A DNA stretch of 64,000 nucleotides from JAAZPT01 sp034180455 (lineage in GTDB: Bacteria; Bacillota; Clostridia; Christensenellales; Aristaeellaceae), in assembly GCA_034180455.1 (NCBI GenBank), contig JAXFOG010000006.1, positions 102,041-166,040 of the forward strand, in the 5' to 3' direction. This document shows positions 44,920 to 54,189 of this stretch, one piece after another. Position 1 is the first letter of the stretch; each line of letters starts with the position of its first letter. The notes beneath the pieces are model-generated. The model did not search any database and was not told the origin of the DNA. It worked only from the letters and a program-made list of their open reading frames with translations. The translations under genes and the position numbers were made by a program.

Positions 44920-46536
44920 TTAGGCCTCCGGCAAACTGTTTTTAATATTATAAATTGTTTTAACAAAACTATTAAAGAGTGGATGGGGCTTATTAGGCCT
45001 TGATTTATATTCACTATGGTATATTGTAATAACGTAGAATGGATGCTCTTCAATAATATATGCTTCAGCAAATTTGTTATTACTAGATACTGCTGCAAGA
45101 TTTAATCCATATTTTGCAAATTGATCATCGAAGTCTCTAATTATCTCATATCTATTTGAGTGTCTTTCGGATATGGTTTTTTTACCATAAATTTCTCTAA
45201 GTTTATGATTTAAAATTTCTATTTCTTGACTTCCAAGCCTTGCAGCCCCACGACTGTCATTTTGGCAAATTCTGTCTTCAGGAACTTTAGCAATGGGGTG
45301 TTTTGAATAAGGATCGGCTTCTAAGGTATTAGCGTCCTTCAATCCTAAAAAACTTCTGGCAGCTTCTGCAACAGAAAGTTGCATGCCTAGACCTATTGCC
45401 ATAAAAGGAACTTTATGTTCTCTTGCATATTTGGCTGTAAGAAGTATTCCATTTGTTCCTTTTGCACCATAGCCACCTGGGGCTAATATGCCATTGAAAG
45501 GCTTGAGAATTGTAGTATAGTTATTTTCATTAATTTGATCTGAATCTACCCAATGAATATTAACATTTATATGATTAAAATATCCAGAATGATGCAAAGC
45601 CTCAACACAAGAAATATAAGCATCTCTCAACTCTACATATTTTCCAACAATTGCAACATCAATTTGATCTATGCTCTTGCTTTTATCATCAATAAACTTA
45701 AGCCAATCACTTAAATCTGGTTCTCTTTTTTCGAGATTAAGAACATCGCAAACTTTATCAGCAAAGCCCTCTTTTTCAAGCAAAAGTGATACTTCATATA
45801 TACTGTCAGCATCAAGGTTTTCAATAACTCTGTCTTTTTTTACATTACAAAATAGAGCAATTTTATCCTTTGCAGACGTTGGTATTTCAATATGACTTCG
45901 GCATACGATAATATCAGGTTGTATTCCTATTTCTCTTAAGGCCTTTACACTATGCTGAGTAGGCTTAGTTTTGAGCTCTTCTGCAGCTTCAATAAATGGC
46001 AATAAGGTAACATGAATAAAGCAACAAGAATCTTTTGGAAGATTTCTTTTCATTTGCCTTACAGCCTCAAAATATGGAGAACTTTCCATATCACCAACGG
46101 TTCCACCAATTTCTATAATTGCGATTTCGCTATTGGCAATTTCACCTGCATCTTTTATTTGTTTTATTATTTCATTTGTTACATGTGGTATAACTTGTAC
46201 AGTTGCACCGTTATATTCTCCACGTAACTCCTTTTCCATTATTGCCTTGTGAATTTTACCAGTCGTTACACTAGATTTTCCACTTAAATTACAGTCTAAA
46301 ATTCTTTCGTAGTGTCCTAAATCAAGATCAGCACATGTGCCATCTTCAGTTACAAAAGTTTCACCATGTTGTAGTGGGCTTAATAGACCAGGATCTACAT
46401 TATAGTATGGATCGAGCTTTTGCATCGAAACCTTATAACCTCTGGATTTCAGTAATCTACCTAATGATGCGGCACTTATACCTTTACCTAATGATGAAAC
46501 AACGCCACCTGAAACAAATACATATTTTCTATTCAT
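44920..46536 (-). CDS. pyrG: CTP synthase with substituted glutaminase nucleophile
   Basis: 538-residue CTP synthase, which aminates UTP to CTP. The synthetase domain (residues 1-270) is intact: FVSGGVVSSLGKGISAASL, KLDPYYNVDPG, EIGGTVGDMES and TKPTQHSVK. In the C-terminal glutamine amidotransferase domain the canonical GICLGMQ reads AIGLGMQ: residue 382 (codon GGT at 45393-45391) is Gly where the family has the catalytic Cys. The oxyanion-loop motif reads GGYGAKGTNG instead of GGFGxRGxEG, and FHPE reads YHSE, although the His and Glu remain. By family knowledge such an enzyme should not hydrolyse glutamine but could still use free ammonia. Gene order pyrG-degV-uppP, preceded by its own promoter. 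Confidence 0.93.
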   Translation of the reverse strand: MNRKYVFVSGGVVSSLGKGISAASLGRLLKSRGYKVSMQKLDPYYNVDPGLLSPLQHGETFVTEDGTCADLDLGHYERILDCNLSGKSSVTTGKIHKAIMEKELRGEYNGATVQVIPHVTNEIIKQIKDAGEIANSEIAIIEIGGTVGDMESSPYFEAVRQMKRNLPKDSCCFIHVTLLPFIEAAEELKTKPTQHSVKALREIGIQPDIIVCRSHIEIPTSAKDKIALFCNVKKDRVIENLDADSIYEVSLLLEKEGFADKVCDVLNLEKREPDLSDWLKFIDDKSKSIDQIDVAIVGKYVELRDAYISCVEALHHSGYFNHINVNIHWVDSDQINENNYTTILKPFNGILAPGGYGAKGTNGILLTAKYAREHKVPFMAIGLGMQLSVAEAARSFLGLKDANTLEADPYSKHPIAKVPEDRICQNDSRGAARLGSQEIEILNHKLREIYGKKTISERHSNRYEIIRDFDDQFAKYGLNLAAVSSNNKFAEAYIIEEHPFYVITIYHSEYKSRPNKPHPLFNSFVKTIYNIKNSLPEA

Positions 46537-46563
46537 AAGTATCTCCCTGCAAAAAGATATCTC

Positions 46564-46592
46564 AGTATATCACAATGAATAATTTTAGTAAA
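46564..46592 (-). promoter_or_regulatory. Promoter for pyrG
   Basis: Minus-strand TTTACT (46592-46587), a 17-bp spacer and TATACT (46569-46564), giving a leader of about 20 bases before the pyrG start. The leader is too short for the G-rich attenuator stem that controls pyrG in Bacillus. Confidence 0.6.
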
Positions 46593-46644
46593 CTTAATCC
46601 ATTATTTTTATTTAAATATTATAACTACTTTTACAGTTGTTTAC

Positions 46645-46673
46645 TTGTAGAAAAATTGAAAATTAGTTATAAT
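46645..46673 (+). promoter_or_regulatory. Promoter for the beta-propeller gene
   Basis: TTGTAG (46645-46650), a 17-bp spacer and TATAAT (46668-46673), 36 bases before the GTG start. Confidence 0.65.
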
Positions 46674-46709
46674 TATAAAAAGTTTGAATATACTGGAGGT
46701 TATTGATTA

Positions 46710-49583
46710 GTGAGCAGTATTTTAAATAATAATGGCCCTTTTGATGATAAAAATAAGAGAAACACTCCTATAAGTAATGATGAAATAGAAAAAATGTTTC
46801 AAAGCATAGAAGAACATAATCGTTATTCACCAGAGGATCTAATTAATAAAGAGAAAATCAATGATTCTTTTAAACGCCCAGAATCAAATAATCAAGTAAA
46901 TATAAACAAAAAAAATAAAGAAGTTAGAGAACGTAGCTTTTTATCTCCTGAAATAAAGGATAGCAACGCTGCACCAACAGTACTTTTTAATCGTGAAGAT
47001 TTTATGAAAAACAATAACTTTAATGATAAAACACAAAGTTCAAATAAGATTCATGAAAACAATAATTCTTTAAACAATATTAATACTCAGGGTAGAAAGA
47101 GAAGACGCGGAAATTACTCTCAAGTATCTGAGCAAAACAATAATGCAGAAATTACCAATGCTTTTTTGACTAATAAATCTGATGGCATTAACAATGGTTC
47201 TAATGAATTGTCCAATATGGATTTAAACAAAGCAAGAGTAAATAGAAATGATTATGTAAATGATGCAGAAATTGAAATAAATAGCAAATATCCAAGTGCT
47301 GATGGTATAAAGAATATGCCAAAACTTGGCAAAACTATTTCTAAAATAATATTGATTATTATTATAATTCTATTTGCAATCATTGCTTTATTTAAATTTA
47401 TCAATTTTGATAAAAATAGCTTTTTATATAATATAAAATCAAAAATCGAATCAATAATGCCTGGCGCCAATGATGTTAAGTTAGAAAATTTTTCATCGAA
47501 CACTGATACAAGTGGATTTGTTGGAGATAATTTTATTTTTTCTGTTACTACCTCTAAAAACGTCAAAAATGTAAGAATAATAGACTCAGATAATACTGTA
47601 CTTGATACGGTCATTCACAGCACAGAAAATGATGATGTAATAATCTGGACTATTGACTATAATCCAACAAATAATTATAAAGGAACAATTTGGCCACAGC
47701 TATACACAGCCTCAGGCGAATGGGTTGATATGAAAGAAAATTCAATTAATATCAATATAGAGGCACAAGTAACAGCTACACCTATTCCAGAAACAACAGA
47801 TGAAGTTTCAAGCGATAATTCAGGAGACGAAGACAATTTATTTAGCGATACAGATGATAATATTTCTGGAAAAGCATTTGATAGGACTCCTGTACCAAGT
47901 GAGATACCGACAGCTATTCCAAAGGAAGTTGAAGTAATAACTCCGACTCCAATTATAACGATAACAGCTACTCCTTCGCCAACAATAGTTCCTACTAACA
48001 CACCCGAACCTACAGCAGAACCAACTGCTACACCATTACCTACCGCTAGTCCTGTACCAGTCGGAACTGCAAATGCTGCCGAGGGTAAAAGTGCGGATGA
48101 AATGAAAATTATTAGCTCGGTATATACTGGAAAAAAGAAAGTATCCGGATTTACTAGAACGGCAGAAATAAACATGCCAGATTCCGATTATTATAGGCTT
48201 TGGAAAGAAGGAATATTTACATTTAGAGGTGATGCATATCATCAAAATGCTTCACAGGGCTCTCCTAAAAATGGAATAAATGAAAACACTCTTAAAATTG
48301 CTTGGTCTTATCCTGTAGGAGGCATGCAAATCAAATCAGGATCTGTTTATGGCTTTGGTTATATGTCACAGCCAGCTATAATCAAGTGGTATAAAGAAGC
48401 TAGAGAATTTATGAATTTTAATGCTGACAAGAAGGATGTAAAAGGTCTTACAGAAGTAATATATGCTTCTCAAGATGGCAATATATATTTCTTAGATTTG
48501 GCAGATGGAAAAGAAACTAGAGAAAAGATGAAACTCGGATTCCCTATGAATAGTGCAGTTTCAGTTTATCCTAGCAGTATACCAATCTTTTCTGTAGGAC
48601 AGAATGCATCATTCCTTAAAAATAGACAAGTTGAAAGTGGATTCAGGTTATTTAGCTTACTAGATCAAAAACGCATTTATTTTATTGATGGCAAGGATAA
48701 AAACGCATACTTTTCTAATGCCACTTTTGACGGAACGGCTTTGTTTGATCGATTTAGCGATTCAATGGTAGTTGCAGGTGAGAATGGTGTTTTATACACA
48801 GTTATGTTAAACAGCGATTTCAAGCATAGCGTTCCTTCACTATCAATATCGCCAACAATTGACAAGTTTATATCTATAAAGAAAGGCCAACCTAAAAAAC
48901 TTGTTGGAAAAGAATCAAGTGTCTCAATGCTAGGCAAATATGCATATATGGCAGATTCATCTGGATTATTACAGTGTGTTGATGTTAATACTATGTCTGT
49001 AGTATGGGCAACGGAACTTGGCGATAATGTAGATACTACAATAGCTATTGATGTAACTGATGAAAACAATGCATATCTATATTTAGGAAATACACTTCAA
49101 AATCGTAACAAAGGAAATGAGATTCAAATCTTTAAGATAAATGCTTATACAGGCGAAACTATTTGGTCTCGTAGCTTTAATGCAAACTATAGTAAAAAGA
49201 AGCCAGTGGGTGCTCTCGCATCGCCAGTAGTAGGCAATGGTATCTTAGAAGATATTGTTATATTTACAATATCAGACTCAGACTCTAGCTCTTATACAAT
49301 AGCACTCAACAAAGATAATGGCGAAGAAATTTGGAAAAAACGATTAGAAGATTACAGCGTTTCTTCTCCTATAGTAATCTATGAAGATGCCAATGCTTTC
49401 GAAATCCAAGGCGATTCTTCTGGTAATTTGTATATGATAGATGCGAAGACAGGAGAAGAATTGCATGTAATTAAGTTGGATGGCGCAATAGAGAGTTCAC
49501 CTGCTGCGTATAATGGAAACATAGTTGTTGGAACAAACGGTGGTAAAGATAAAAGTAATATCTATTGCATTACAATAAATTAA
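46710..49583 (+). CDS. Single-pass membrane protein with extracellular PQQ-like beta-propeller
   Basis: 957-residue protein of unknown role. It starts with GTG at 46710, 9 bases after GGAGGT. Residues 1-208 are hydrophilic and rich in N, K and S, probably cytoplasmic and unstructured. One membrane segment (about 209-231, KIILIIIIILFAIIALF) follows. Then comes an Ig-like stretch, a Pro/Thr-rich linker (about 411-450, repeats of the type TPSPT and TPEPT), and from about residue 494 a set of repeats with W and DG/TG turns (YASQDGNIYFLDLADGK, YMIDAKTGEELHVI) typical of PQQ-like propellers. No PQQ-enzyme active-site residues are evident. The propeller probably binds wall or protein partners. It precedes ireB by 12 bases. 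Confidence 0.75.
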   Translation: MSSILNNNGPFDDKNKRNTPISNDEIEKMFQSIEEHNRYSPEDLINKEKINDSFKRPESNNQVNINKKNKEVRERSFLSPEIKDSNAAPTVLFNREDFMKNNNFNDKTQSSNKIHENNNSLNNINTQGRKRRRGNYSQVSEQNNNAEITNAFLTNKSDGINNGSNELSNMDLNKARVNRNDYVNDAEIEINSKYPSADGIKNMPKLGKTISKIILIIIIILFAIIALFKFINFDKNSFLYNIKSKIESIMPGANDVKLENFSSNTDTSGFVGDNFIFSVTTSKNVKNVRIIDSDNTVLDTVIHSTENDDVIIWTIDYNPTNNYKGTIWPQLYTASGEWVDMKENSININIEAQVTATPIPETTDEVSSDNSGDEDNLFSDTDDNISGKAFDRTPVPSEIPTAIPKEVEVITPTPIITITATPSPTIVPTNTPEPTAEPTATPLPTASPVPVGTANAAEGKSADEMKIISSVYTGKKKVSGFTRTAEINMPDSDYYRLWKEGIFTFRGDAYHQNASQGSPKNGINENTLKIAWSYPVGGMQIKSGSVYGFGYMSQPAIIKWYKEAREFMNFNADKKDVKGLTEVIYASQDGNIYFLDLADGKETREKMKLGFPMNSAVSVYPSSIPIFSVGQNASFLKNRQVESGFRLFSLLDQKRIYFIDGKDKNAYFSNATFDGTALFDRFSDSMVVAGENGVLYTVMLNSDFKHSVPSLSISPTIDKFISIKKGQPKKLVGKESSVSMLGKYAYMADSSGLLQCVDVNTMSVVWATELGDNVDTTIAIDVTDENNAYLYLGNTLQNRNKGNEIQIFKINAYTGETIWSRSFNANYSKKKPVGALASPVVGNGILEDIVIFTISDSDSSSYTIALNKDNGEEIWKKRLEDYSVSSPIVIYEDANAFEIQGDSSGNLYMIDAKTGEELHVIKLDGAIESSPAAYNGNIVVGTNGGKDKSNIYCITIN

Positions 49584-49595
49584 TAGAGGTATAAT

Positions 49596-49889
49596 ATGGA
49601 ACATGATAAGACTACTCAATGGAGTATAATGAATGCCAATTCTAATTCGATAAATAACAGTGAGTTAAGCGATGCTCGCGAAATACTTCATTATGTGTAT
49701 ATAGCTTTGAAAGAAAAAGGATATAATCCAGTTGTACAGCTTACAGGTTTCATAACAACAGGTGATCCCACTTATATTACAAGTCATAAGCAGGCACGCA
49801 GTATGATATGTAGAGTTGATAGAGATGATCTTGTTGAGGAGCTTGTGAGATCATATCTCAATAAACTTAATAAGGAAATTTATGAGTAG
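49596..49889 (+). CDS. ireB: IreB family regulatory phosphoprotein
   Basis: 97-residue IreB (DUF965, UPF0297). In Enterococcus, IreB is phosphorylated on N-terminal threonines by the kinase IreK and affects cephalosporin resistance. Two adjacent threonines occur at positions 6-7 (DKTTQW), followed by the conserved YIALKEKGYNPVVQLTGF and RVDRDDLVEELVRSYL. The N-terminus is longer than in Enterococcus. The order ireB-ruvX-DUF1292 is conserved in Firmicutes. It overlaps ruvX by 8 bases. Confidence 0.9.
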   Translation: MEHDKTTQWSIMNANSNSINNSELSDAREILHYVYIALKEKGYNPVVQLTGFITTGDPTYITSHKQARSMICRVDRDDLVEELVRSYLNKLNKEIYE

Positions 49890-50298
49890 AGTACTTGGGC
49901 TTGATGTTGGCAATGTTAGAATAGGAGTAGCTGTTAGCGATTCTTCGCGTACAATAGCTCAAAGCCTTTGCTATATAAAAAGAATTGGTTATAGTAAAGA
50001 TACAGAAAAAATAATTCAAATTGCATCTGAATATGATTGTGACACTATAGTAGTAGGATTACCAAAACTTATGAGTGGCATAGAAGGAACTCAAGCTTTA
50101 AAAACTAGAGAATTTGCAGATGAGTTAATAAAAAAAGGTTGTAATGTGGAATTTCAAGATGAAAGGCTTAGTTCAGTTGCTGCAGAATCTGTGCTACTAG
50201 AAGCTAATACATCCCGTAAAAAAAGAAAACAGAATATTGACAAAATAGCTGCATCATTTATACTACAAATGTGGCTAGACAAAAATAAAAATAAATAG
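49882..50298 (+). CDS. ruvX: Putative Holliday junction resolvase / pre-16S rRNA nuclease
   Basis: 138-residue RuvX (YqgF) of the RNase H fold; in E. coli it matures the 5' end of 16S rRNA. Features are RVLGLDVGNVRIGVAVSD with the first catalytic Asp, VVGLPKLMSG, and FQDERLSSVAAE with the acidic pair, ending near KIAASFILQMWLD. AAGGAAAT precedes the start inside ireB. Confidence 0.93.
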   Translation: MSRVLGLDVGNVRIGVAVSDSSRTIAQSLCYIKRIGYSKDTEKIIQIASEYDCDTIVVGLPKLMSGIEGTQALKTREFADELIKKGCNVEFQDERLSSVAAESVLLEANTSRKKRKQNIDKIAASFILQMWLDKNKNK

Positions 50299-50307
50299 GA
50301 GTTTAGT

Positions 50308-50622
50308 ATGGAATTCGATAACCAAGATTATGAAAATGAAGATGAACTCATTGAACTTATTGATGATGATGGAAATTCCACAATGTTTGAACATATTGTA
50401 ACTATTGAATACAATGGCGATGCTTATATCATGCTCGTGGAAGAATCAGTTTTAGATTATGCAGAAGAAAATGGCGAAGATGAACTTGATGCAGTAGTCA
50501 TGAAGATTGAACAAGATGAAGATGGACAAGATGTATACACTGACATTGAAGATGACGAACTTGCTGCCACAGTTTTTGAAAAGTGCCTGGAAGCAATTGA
50601 ATCAGAAGACTTTGACGACTAA
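50308..50622 (+). CDS. DUF1292 (YrzB-like) acidic protein
   Basis: 104-residue, strongly acidic protein of the YrzB family, function unknown. The core is DDDGNSTMFEHIVTIEYNGDAYIMLVE and the tail is rich in D and E. It nearly always follows ruvX in Firmicutes, as here. A hairpin follows its stop by 6 bases. Confidence 0.88.
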   Translation: MEFDNQDYENEDELIELIDDDGNSTMFEHIVTIEYNGDAYIMLVEESVLDYAEENGEDELDAVVMKIEQDEDGQDVYTDIEDDELAATVFEKCLEAIESEDFDD

Positions 50623-50628
50623 CATTTT

Positions 50629-50664
50629 GGCTTAAAGGCGAAAGCCTTTAGCCATTTTATTTTT
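50629..50664 (+). terminator. Terminator after the DUF1292 gene, abutting the next start codon
   Basis: Stem GGC.TAAAGGC (50629-50639, one bulged T) with GCCTTTAGCC (50644-50653), GAAA tetraloop, followed by a T-rich run (50655-50664) that ends directly at the ATG of the P-type ATPase gene. Confidence 0.78.
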
Positions 50665-52977
50665 ATGGATTACAAAAGACCGAATAAACTAGAGGGACTT
50701 AGCTCATTACAATTAAATTTAGCAAAAGAAAAAAAACTGCTTAATTTTGATATACCAATTAAGGAACGCAGTATTTTTTCTATTATCAAGAAAAATTTAT
50801 TTACTTTTTTTAATTTTATTAGTTTAGCCATAGCGATCTTATTAGTTTTTGTTAGATCATATCGTAACCTACTCTTTTTAGGAGTAGTTTTTTCCAATCT
50901 TCTTATTGGAACTTATCAAGAAATAAAGGCTAAAAGAATAAGTGAAAAATTAAGGCTGATGAATAAACATTCTATAAGATGTAAACGAGATGGGAAAACT
51001 ATAAATGTTTATTCAAATGAGCTTGCTTTATATGATTTGATAATTTTAGAAAGAGGAGAGCAGGTTCCATCTGATTGTGAGTTAGAAGCAGGGGAATGTT
51101 CAGTTGATGAGTCTGTATTATCTGGTGAAAATGAAGCTGTAGCAAAATCTGAAGGAGATATACTTTTAAGTGGAAGCTTTATTACTGAGGGAAGTGTATT
51201 AGCTAGAGTAATCAGAATAAATAAAGACAACTATATTTCTAAGATACAGCTCGAAGCCAATCAAATTAAAGAGCCTAAAAGTGAATTATTAAAACAAATA
51301 AATTATATTGTAAAAATCGCAACGATTATTATTATACCAGTTGGTGCAATTCTCTTTTATAGTATGTCAAAGACTAGTGATATTAATAATAGTCTAATGA
51401 TTATTAATTCCATTTCAGCTGCACTAATAGGAATGATTCCTTCTGGCCTTGTACTTCTTACAAGCGTTGCTCTTGCTATGGGAATAATAAATTTATCAAA
51501 GCAAAATGTTCTTATTAATGAACTGAGCGCAATTGAAAATCTTGCTCGTATTGATACTCTTTGTTTGGATAAAACAGGTACGATTACTAGTGGAGATATG
51601 CAGCTGCATGAGATAATTCCATTCGATTGTACTTACGATTATGCAATTAATGCTCTAAAATGTTTTTTAATAAATAATTCTGACAATAATAATACTCTTG
51701 ATGCAATTAGAAAAGGTATAGGGTTTTATGAAAGGCGAGATCTTAAACAAAAAGAAAGTGTAAGCTTTAGTTCAACAAGAAAATGGTCATCTGTTTACTA
51801 TAATGGCGATTACTATTGTTTAGGAGCAAGCGCTAATATTACAACAAACACAGAAATCCTAAAAAGGTGTGATATAATTTCTGAAACTGGGAAAAGAGTA
51901 CTTGTTCTCGGAAAAACTAACTCAAAAATTAAAGAAAATACAGTTTTATTAGATGAGTTAATTACTATAATATGTATAATTTGTATCAAAGATGAAATAA
52001 GATCTGATGCAAGTGAAACTATTAAATACTTTTATGATCAAGATGTTAATATAAAGTTGATATCAGGCGATAATTTAAAAACACTAAAAAGTATAGCCAA
52101 TTCTATAGGCATAAAGAATTCAAATGAAGCAATACACAATGATGATATCCAAAAGAATATAGATATTGAAAATATCTCACTTTTTGGAAGAGTCAGTCCA
52201 GAAAATAAAAAATATATTGTAAGTAAATTAAAGAAAAACAATCATACAGTTGCTATGTGTGGTGATGGCGTTAATGATTTGCCAGCACTAAAAGCAGCAG
52301 ACTGCTCTATTTCAATGGGTTCAGGAAACGATGCTGTAAAATCCATCTCGCAGATCGTTTTGATTAATAATAATTTCAATATAATGCCAAGCATTGTAAA
52401 TGAAGGAAGAAGAGTAATAAATAATATAAATTTATGTGCTAGCTTATTTTTAAACAAAACTTTTCTTTCTGCTTTTTTAAGTATTATTTGTGTAATTTTT
52501 TCATATAGCTATCCATTTCAACCAATACAACTTACACTTATTTCTTCTTTAACTATTGGTATCCCATCATTTTTTTATGCTATTGAGCCCAATAAAAAAA
52601 GAGTACAGAAAAGTTTTTTATTGACAATACTAAAGAATTCTATTCCTACTTCTTTAGCTGCCTGTATAGGGTTTGTTTTTCTACAGTTGATTTCAAAAAA
52701 CACCGATATAAAAACTGAAACGATTTCAACCATCTATACTATTGTAATATCAATATTGCTTTTTGTATCGCTTGTAGATATTTCAAGGCCATTAACAAAA
52801 TTAAGAATTTCTATCATACTTGTACTTATAGCTTTGTTTATAATTATATATTTATTCTTTGGTTCTTTTTTCTATTTTGTAACATTATATAAAACTGATT
52901 ATTTTGCTATAATTTATACTGGTTGTATTTCTATACTTTCATATTTTTTGATTAAAAAGGTGGTAAATAAGTTTTGA
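50665..52977 (+). CDS. Cation-translocating P-type ATPase
   Basis: 770-residue P-type ion pump. The phosphorylated aspartate is D302 in LCLDKTGTITSG; the hinge motif GDGVNDLPALKAADC is intact; the dephosphorylation loop reads VLSGENEAV in place of TGES. The membrane segment before the phosphorylation site has MIPSGLVLLTSVAL, resembling a group related to mycobacterial CtpE (linked to calcium) that lacks N-terminal metal-binding domains. Ten membrane segments are expected. The ion is not determined. There is no Shine-Dalgarno sequence; the ATG directly follows the T-run of a terminator hairpin. It ends overlapping the next gene (TTGA). Confidence 0.85.
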   Translation: MDYKRPNKLEGLSSLQLNLAKEKKLLNFDIPIKERSIFSIIKKNLFTFFNFISLAIAILLVFVRSYRNLLFLGVVFSNLLIGTYQEIKAKRISEKLRLMNKHSIRCKRDGKTINVYSNELALYDLIILERGEQVPSDCELEAGECSVDESVLSGENEAVAKSEGDILLSGSFITEGSVLARVIRINKDNYISKIQLEANQIKEPKSELLKQINYIVKIATIIIIPVGAILFYSMSKTSDINNSLMIINSISAALIGMIPSGLVLLTSVALAMGIINLSKQNVLINELSAIENLARIDTLCLDKTGTITSGDMQLHEIIPFDCTYDYAINALKCFLINNSDNNNTLDAIRKGIGFYERRDLKQKESVSFSSTRKWSSVYYNGDYYCLGASANITTNTEILKRCDIISETGKRVLVLGKTNSKIKENTVLLDELITIICIICIKDEIRSDASETIKYFYDQDVNIKLISGDNLKTLKSIANSIGIKNSNEAIHNDDIQKNIDIENISLFGRVSPENKKYIVSKLKKNNHTVAMCGDGVNDLPALKAADCSISMGSGNDAVKSISQIVLINNNFNIMPSIVNEGRRVINNINLCASLFLNKTFLSAFLSIICVIFSYSYPFQPIQLTLISSLTIGIPSFFYAIEPNKKRVQKSFLLTILKNSIPTSLAACIGFVFLQLISKNTDIKTETISTIYTIVISILLFVSLVDISRPLTKLRISIILVLIALFIIIYLFFGSFFYFVTLYKTDYFAIIYTGCISILSYFLIKKVVNKF

Positions 52978-54188
52978 ACACTTACGATGTTATTGTAGTC
53001 GGAGCTGGTGCTAGTGGAATTATTAGTGCTATTACAATAAAAAAATCGGATAAGATTAAAGTTTTGCTTATTGATCAAGACAGCAAGATTGCACGTAAAG
53101 TTTCCACTGCTGGAAATGGAAGGTGTAATTTATTTAATATAAATAAGTATAAATATTTTGGAGATACAGATTTTGTAAATGATGTCTTGGGGGACAACTG
53201 TTCTGGTTTTGTAAGTGATCTATTAAAAAATATAGGTATAAACTCAGTTATAGATAATTCTGGTAGGGCGTATCCAAGTACTTATCAAGCAGAAACAGTT
53301 GTAGATGCTTTAAAACTTGCACTTAGTAGAGCCAATGTTGATTTTCATTTAAATGAAGCACTGCTTGATATTTCCACTGCAACAAATGGATTTTTAGTTC
53401 TTACTTCGAAAAATAAGTATTTTTGTAAAAAACTTATACTATCAATGGGCAGTAATGCTGGAGTTAAGGCATCAACAAATGTACTAGAAATATGCGACTC
53501 GTTAAACCTTAAAAATATCAAATTTGAGCCAGCGTTATGCTCTGTAGAATGTTATGATACTGATATTATAAACTTATCTGGTTTAAGAGTAAAAGCAAGT
53601 ATAAGCTTGGACTTTCAACATAAAACAGATGGCGAAATATTATTTACTGATTATGGCATAAGTGGAATAGCTACAATGCAACTATCAAGGTTCATAAAAA
53701 ACGATAGTGTTTTACATATCGATTTTAGAGAAAGTTTTGGCTTTGAAAATCTTGATGAAGACGATATATTTGATATTCTGGAAAATAGATTGAATTCTTA
53801 TCCAAATGATAATGCAGAAAATTTACTTGTAGGATTATGTAATAGAAAAATTGCCAGAGTATTGCTAAAAAGAGCAAATATTTATATAAAGGATACTTCC
53901 TTTAAGTTAATTAAAAAAGATGATATAATCAAACTTGTTAAATTAATATGTGATTTTGATGTAAAAGTTAAACGCAGTAGGGGGCTCCAGTATGCTCAAG
54001 TAGCTAAAGGCGGTGTTGACACTAGTCAAATAAATCCAAAGACAATGGAGTCCTCTATAGAGGGACTATATCTTACAGGTGAAGAATTAAACGTAGATGG
54101 AGATACTGGAGGATATAATTTAATGTTTGCTTTTAAATCAGGATATAATGCAGGATCTGATATTCTAAAAAAATTTACAAGGAGATAG
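52974..54188 (+). CDS. HI0933/YhiN-like NAD(P)/FAD-dependent oxidoreductase
   Basis: 404-residue flavoprotein of the HI0933/BaiN group; one gut member was proposed to act on bile-acid intermediates, but most members have no known substrate. The dinucleotide motif VVGAGASGI is at the N-terminus, with AGNGRCNLFNIN and the C-terminal GLYLTGEELNVDGDTGGYNLMFAFKSG, all diagnostic of the group. It starts with a TTG overlapping the ATPase stop; AAGGTGG lies upstream at somewhat long spacing. tdk follows after one base. Confidence 0.88.
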   Translation: MNTYDVIVVGAGASGIISAITIKKSDKIKVLLIDQDSKIARKVSTAGNGRCNLFNINKYKYFGDTDFVNDVLGDNCSGFVSDLLKNIGINSVIDNSGRAYPSTYQAETVVDALKLALSRANVDFHLNEALLDISTATNGFLVLTSKNKYFCKKLILSMGSNAGVKASTNVLEICDSLNLKNIKFEPALCSVECYDTDIINLSGLRVKASISLDFQHKTDGEILFTDYGISGIATMQLSRFIKNDSVLHIDFRESFGFENLDEDDIFDILENRLNSYPNDNAENLLVGLCNRKIARVLLKRANIYIKDTSFKLIKKDDIIKLVKLICDFDVKVKRSRGLQYAQVAKGGVDTSQINPKTMESSIEGLYLTGEELNVDGDTGGYNLMFAFKSGYNAGSDILKKFTRR

Positions 54189-54189
54189 C

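Noticed and set aside
46537..46563. Bacillus-type CTP-sensing attenuator in the pyrG leader
   Set aside because: The predicted leader is only about 20 bases and has no stem-loop with a G-run at its start.
47675..48175. A 166-codon open frame on the minus strand
   Set aside because: It mirrors the Pro/Thr-rich linker of the beta-propeller gene, consists of low-complexity V/G/S sequence and has no ribosome site.
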